Assembly: GCF_013375035.1 (NCBI RefSeq)
Contig: NZ_CP056032.1
Span: 1,472,001-1,536,000, forward strand
Source: Spirosoma sp. KUDC1026
GTDB lineage: Bacteria > Bacteroidota > Bacteroidia > Cytophagales > Spirosomataceae
Length of the DNA stretch: 64,000 nucleotides
Direction: 5' to 3'
The notes below the pieces were generated by a model. It did no database searches and was not told where the DNA came from. It saw nothing but the letters and a program-made list of their open reading frames with translations. Shown here piece after piece: positions 63,384 to 64,000 of the stretch; the first letter of the stretch is position 1, and every line of letters starts with the position of its first letter. A program made the position numbers and the translations under genes.

Positions 63384-63401
63384 TGCGTATAGTCATGTTG
63401 G

Positions 63402-64000
63402 TTATACGCCAATAGACTGCCCTTTAACGTTTGCTTTACCCGAATCGAAAGTTAGATCAATTCGCCCCAGGTTAATACCCGCAAAACCAACCTGATTGAT
63501 CCAGACGGGGTGCCCATTTGTATTGTTGACGACGACGGGTTCGTTCAGAAAGGTATGCGTATGCCCACCGATGATGAGATCAATATTCCGGGTCTTAGCC
63601 GCCAGTACGTTATCGGATACGGTTGGCCCCTCGTATTTAAACCCTAAGTGAGACAGGCAAACGACGTAATCGCATTTGTTCTCACTGCGAAGCTTAGCCG
63701 CCATATCATTCCCGATCTCAATCGGGTCCAGGTATTTGGTTTCTTTGTACGCTTCTTTCGGAATCAGGCCGTCTGGTTTGATACCAACGCCAAACACGCC
63801 GATGCGTACACCGTCTTTCTCAAAGATTTTGGACGCCTGGGTCCGGCCATCCATGACGGTGTTCTTGAAGTCATAATTGGCAATCAGCATCGGGAATTTC
63901 GCCTTACCGAACTGCGTCACCATGTTGTCGATGCCACCGTCGAAGTCATGATTTCCCAGCGTACCGGCGTCATAGCCCAACTGGTTCATCGCCAGAATTT
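63402..64000 (-). CDS. 5'-nucleotidase-like metallophosphoesterase, N-terminus cut by window edge
   Basis: The frame is open to position 64000, so its N-terminus is beyond the window. GNHDFDGGIDNM and GGHTHTFLNEP are metal-binding motifs of the calcineurin-like UshA/5'-nucleotidase family. CLSHLGFKYEGP lies between them. The C-terminal nucleotidase domain is absent from this piece; the stop is at 63402. Relatives are exported nucleotidases, but whether this one has a signal peptide cannot be seen. Confidence 0.85.
   Translation of the reverse strand, partial: ILAMNQLGYDAGTLGNHDFDGGIDNMVTQFGKAKFPMLIANYDFKNTVMDGRTQASKIFEKDGVRIGVFGVGIKPDGLIPKEAYKETKYLDPIEIGNDMAAKLRSENKCDYVVCLSHLGFKYEGPTVSDNVLAAKTRNIDLIIGGHTHTFLNEPVVVNNTNGHPVWINQVGFAGINLGRIDLTFDSGKANVKGQSIGV

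Overview
The window reads as the chromosome of a gliding, non-enteric Bacteroidota bacterium, most likely a Cytophagales/Spirosoma-like organism. This is an inference from the gene families, not a database result. The clues are a SusC/SusD pair, a TonB receptor with a carboxypeptidase-like N-terminal domain, a LytS/LytTR two-component pair, a GldA-type gliding ABC ATPase, BshA (bacillithiol), DUF1080 and DUF3500 proteins, many Bacteroidota-type lipoproteins, and about 50-60% GC in sampled coding lines. I see no rRNA, tRNA, CRISPR array or complete insertion sequence.

Region 1 (1-10441, minus strand) is a surface-glycan operon. It encodes the complete CMP-pseudaminic acid pathway (PseB, PseC, PseH, PseG, PseI, PseF), a flippase cut by the window edge, a GNAT-like protein and a DUF115/GT42-like putative glycosyltransferase, with an exopolyphosphatase upstream. 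Between pseB and pseC sits an AT-rich three-gene island: a RelE/HigB-like toxin, an XRE antitoxin and a SecB-like chaperone, which together look like a toxin-antitoxin-chaperone (TAC) module. The chaperone reading frame overlaps the GTG start of pseC by 14 nt. This is the most notable arrangement in the window.

Region 2 (10684-32017) is mostly housekeeping and periplasmic metabolism: metH, a FAS1 protein, a GH5-like enzyme, sugar isomerases and a DUF1080 3-keto-glycoside hydrolase, an MbnP/MbnH pair facing a MerC-like protein, a UbiA prenyltransferase, a ThiF/MoeB-rhodanese fusion, panD with a flippase-like membrane protein and an RfaE2-like nucleotidyltransferase, a YugP-like membrane protease, a lipoprotein methyltransferase and a LytS/LytTR pair.

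Region 3 (32294-45771) carries a DUF3500 lipoprotein followed by a decayed fragment of a second copy, then a HupE/UreJ protein, a siderophore-type TonB receptor and an ABC-2 exporter with two DUF3526 permeases separated by a nested palindromic element. An APC permease, an LprI-like protein, GldA and a DUF4136 lipoprotein follow. Region 4 (46145-53763, minus) has a frameshifted aroB and a SusC-SusD-lipoprotein locus whose enzyme is an exported aminotransferase rather than a glycanase. Region 5 (54744-64000) holds an epimerase, a GT9 transferase, an M16 peptidase, a MazG-like protein, a fatty acid hydroxylase, NDH-2, BshA, an ArsR regulator, an Old Yellow Enzyme and a 5'-nucleotidase-like phosphoesterase cut by the right edge.
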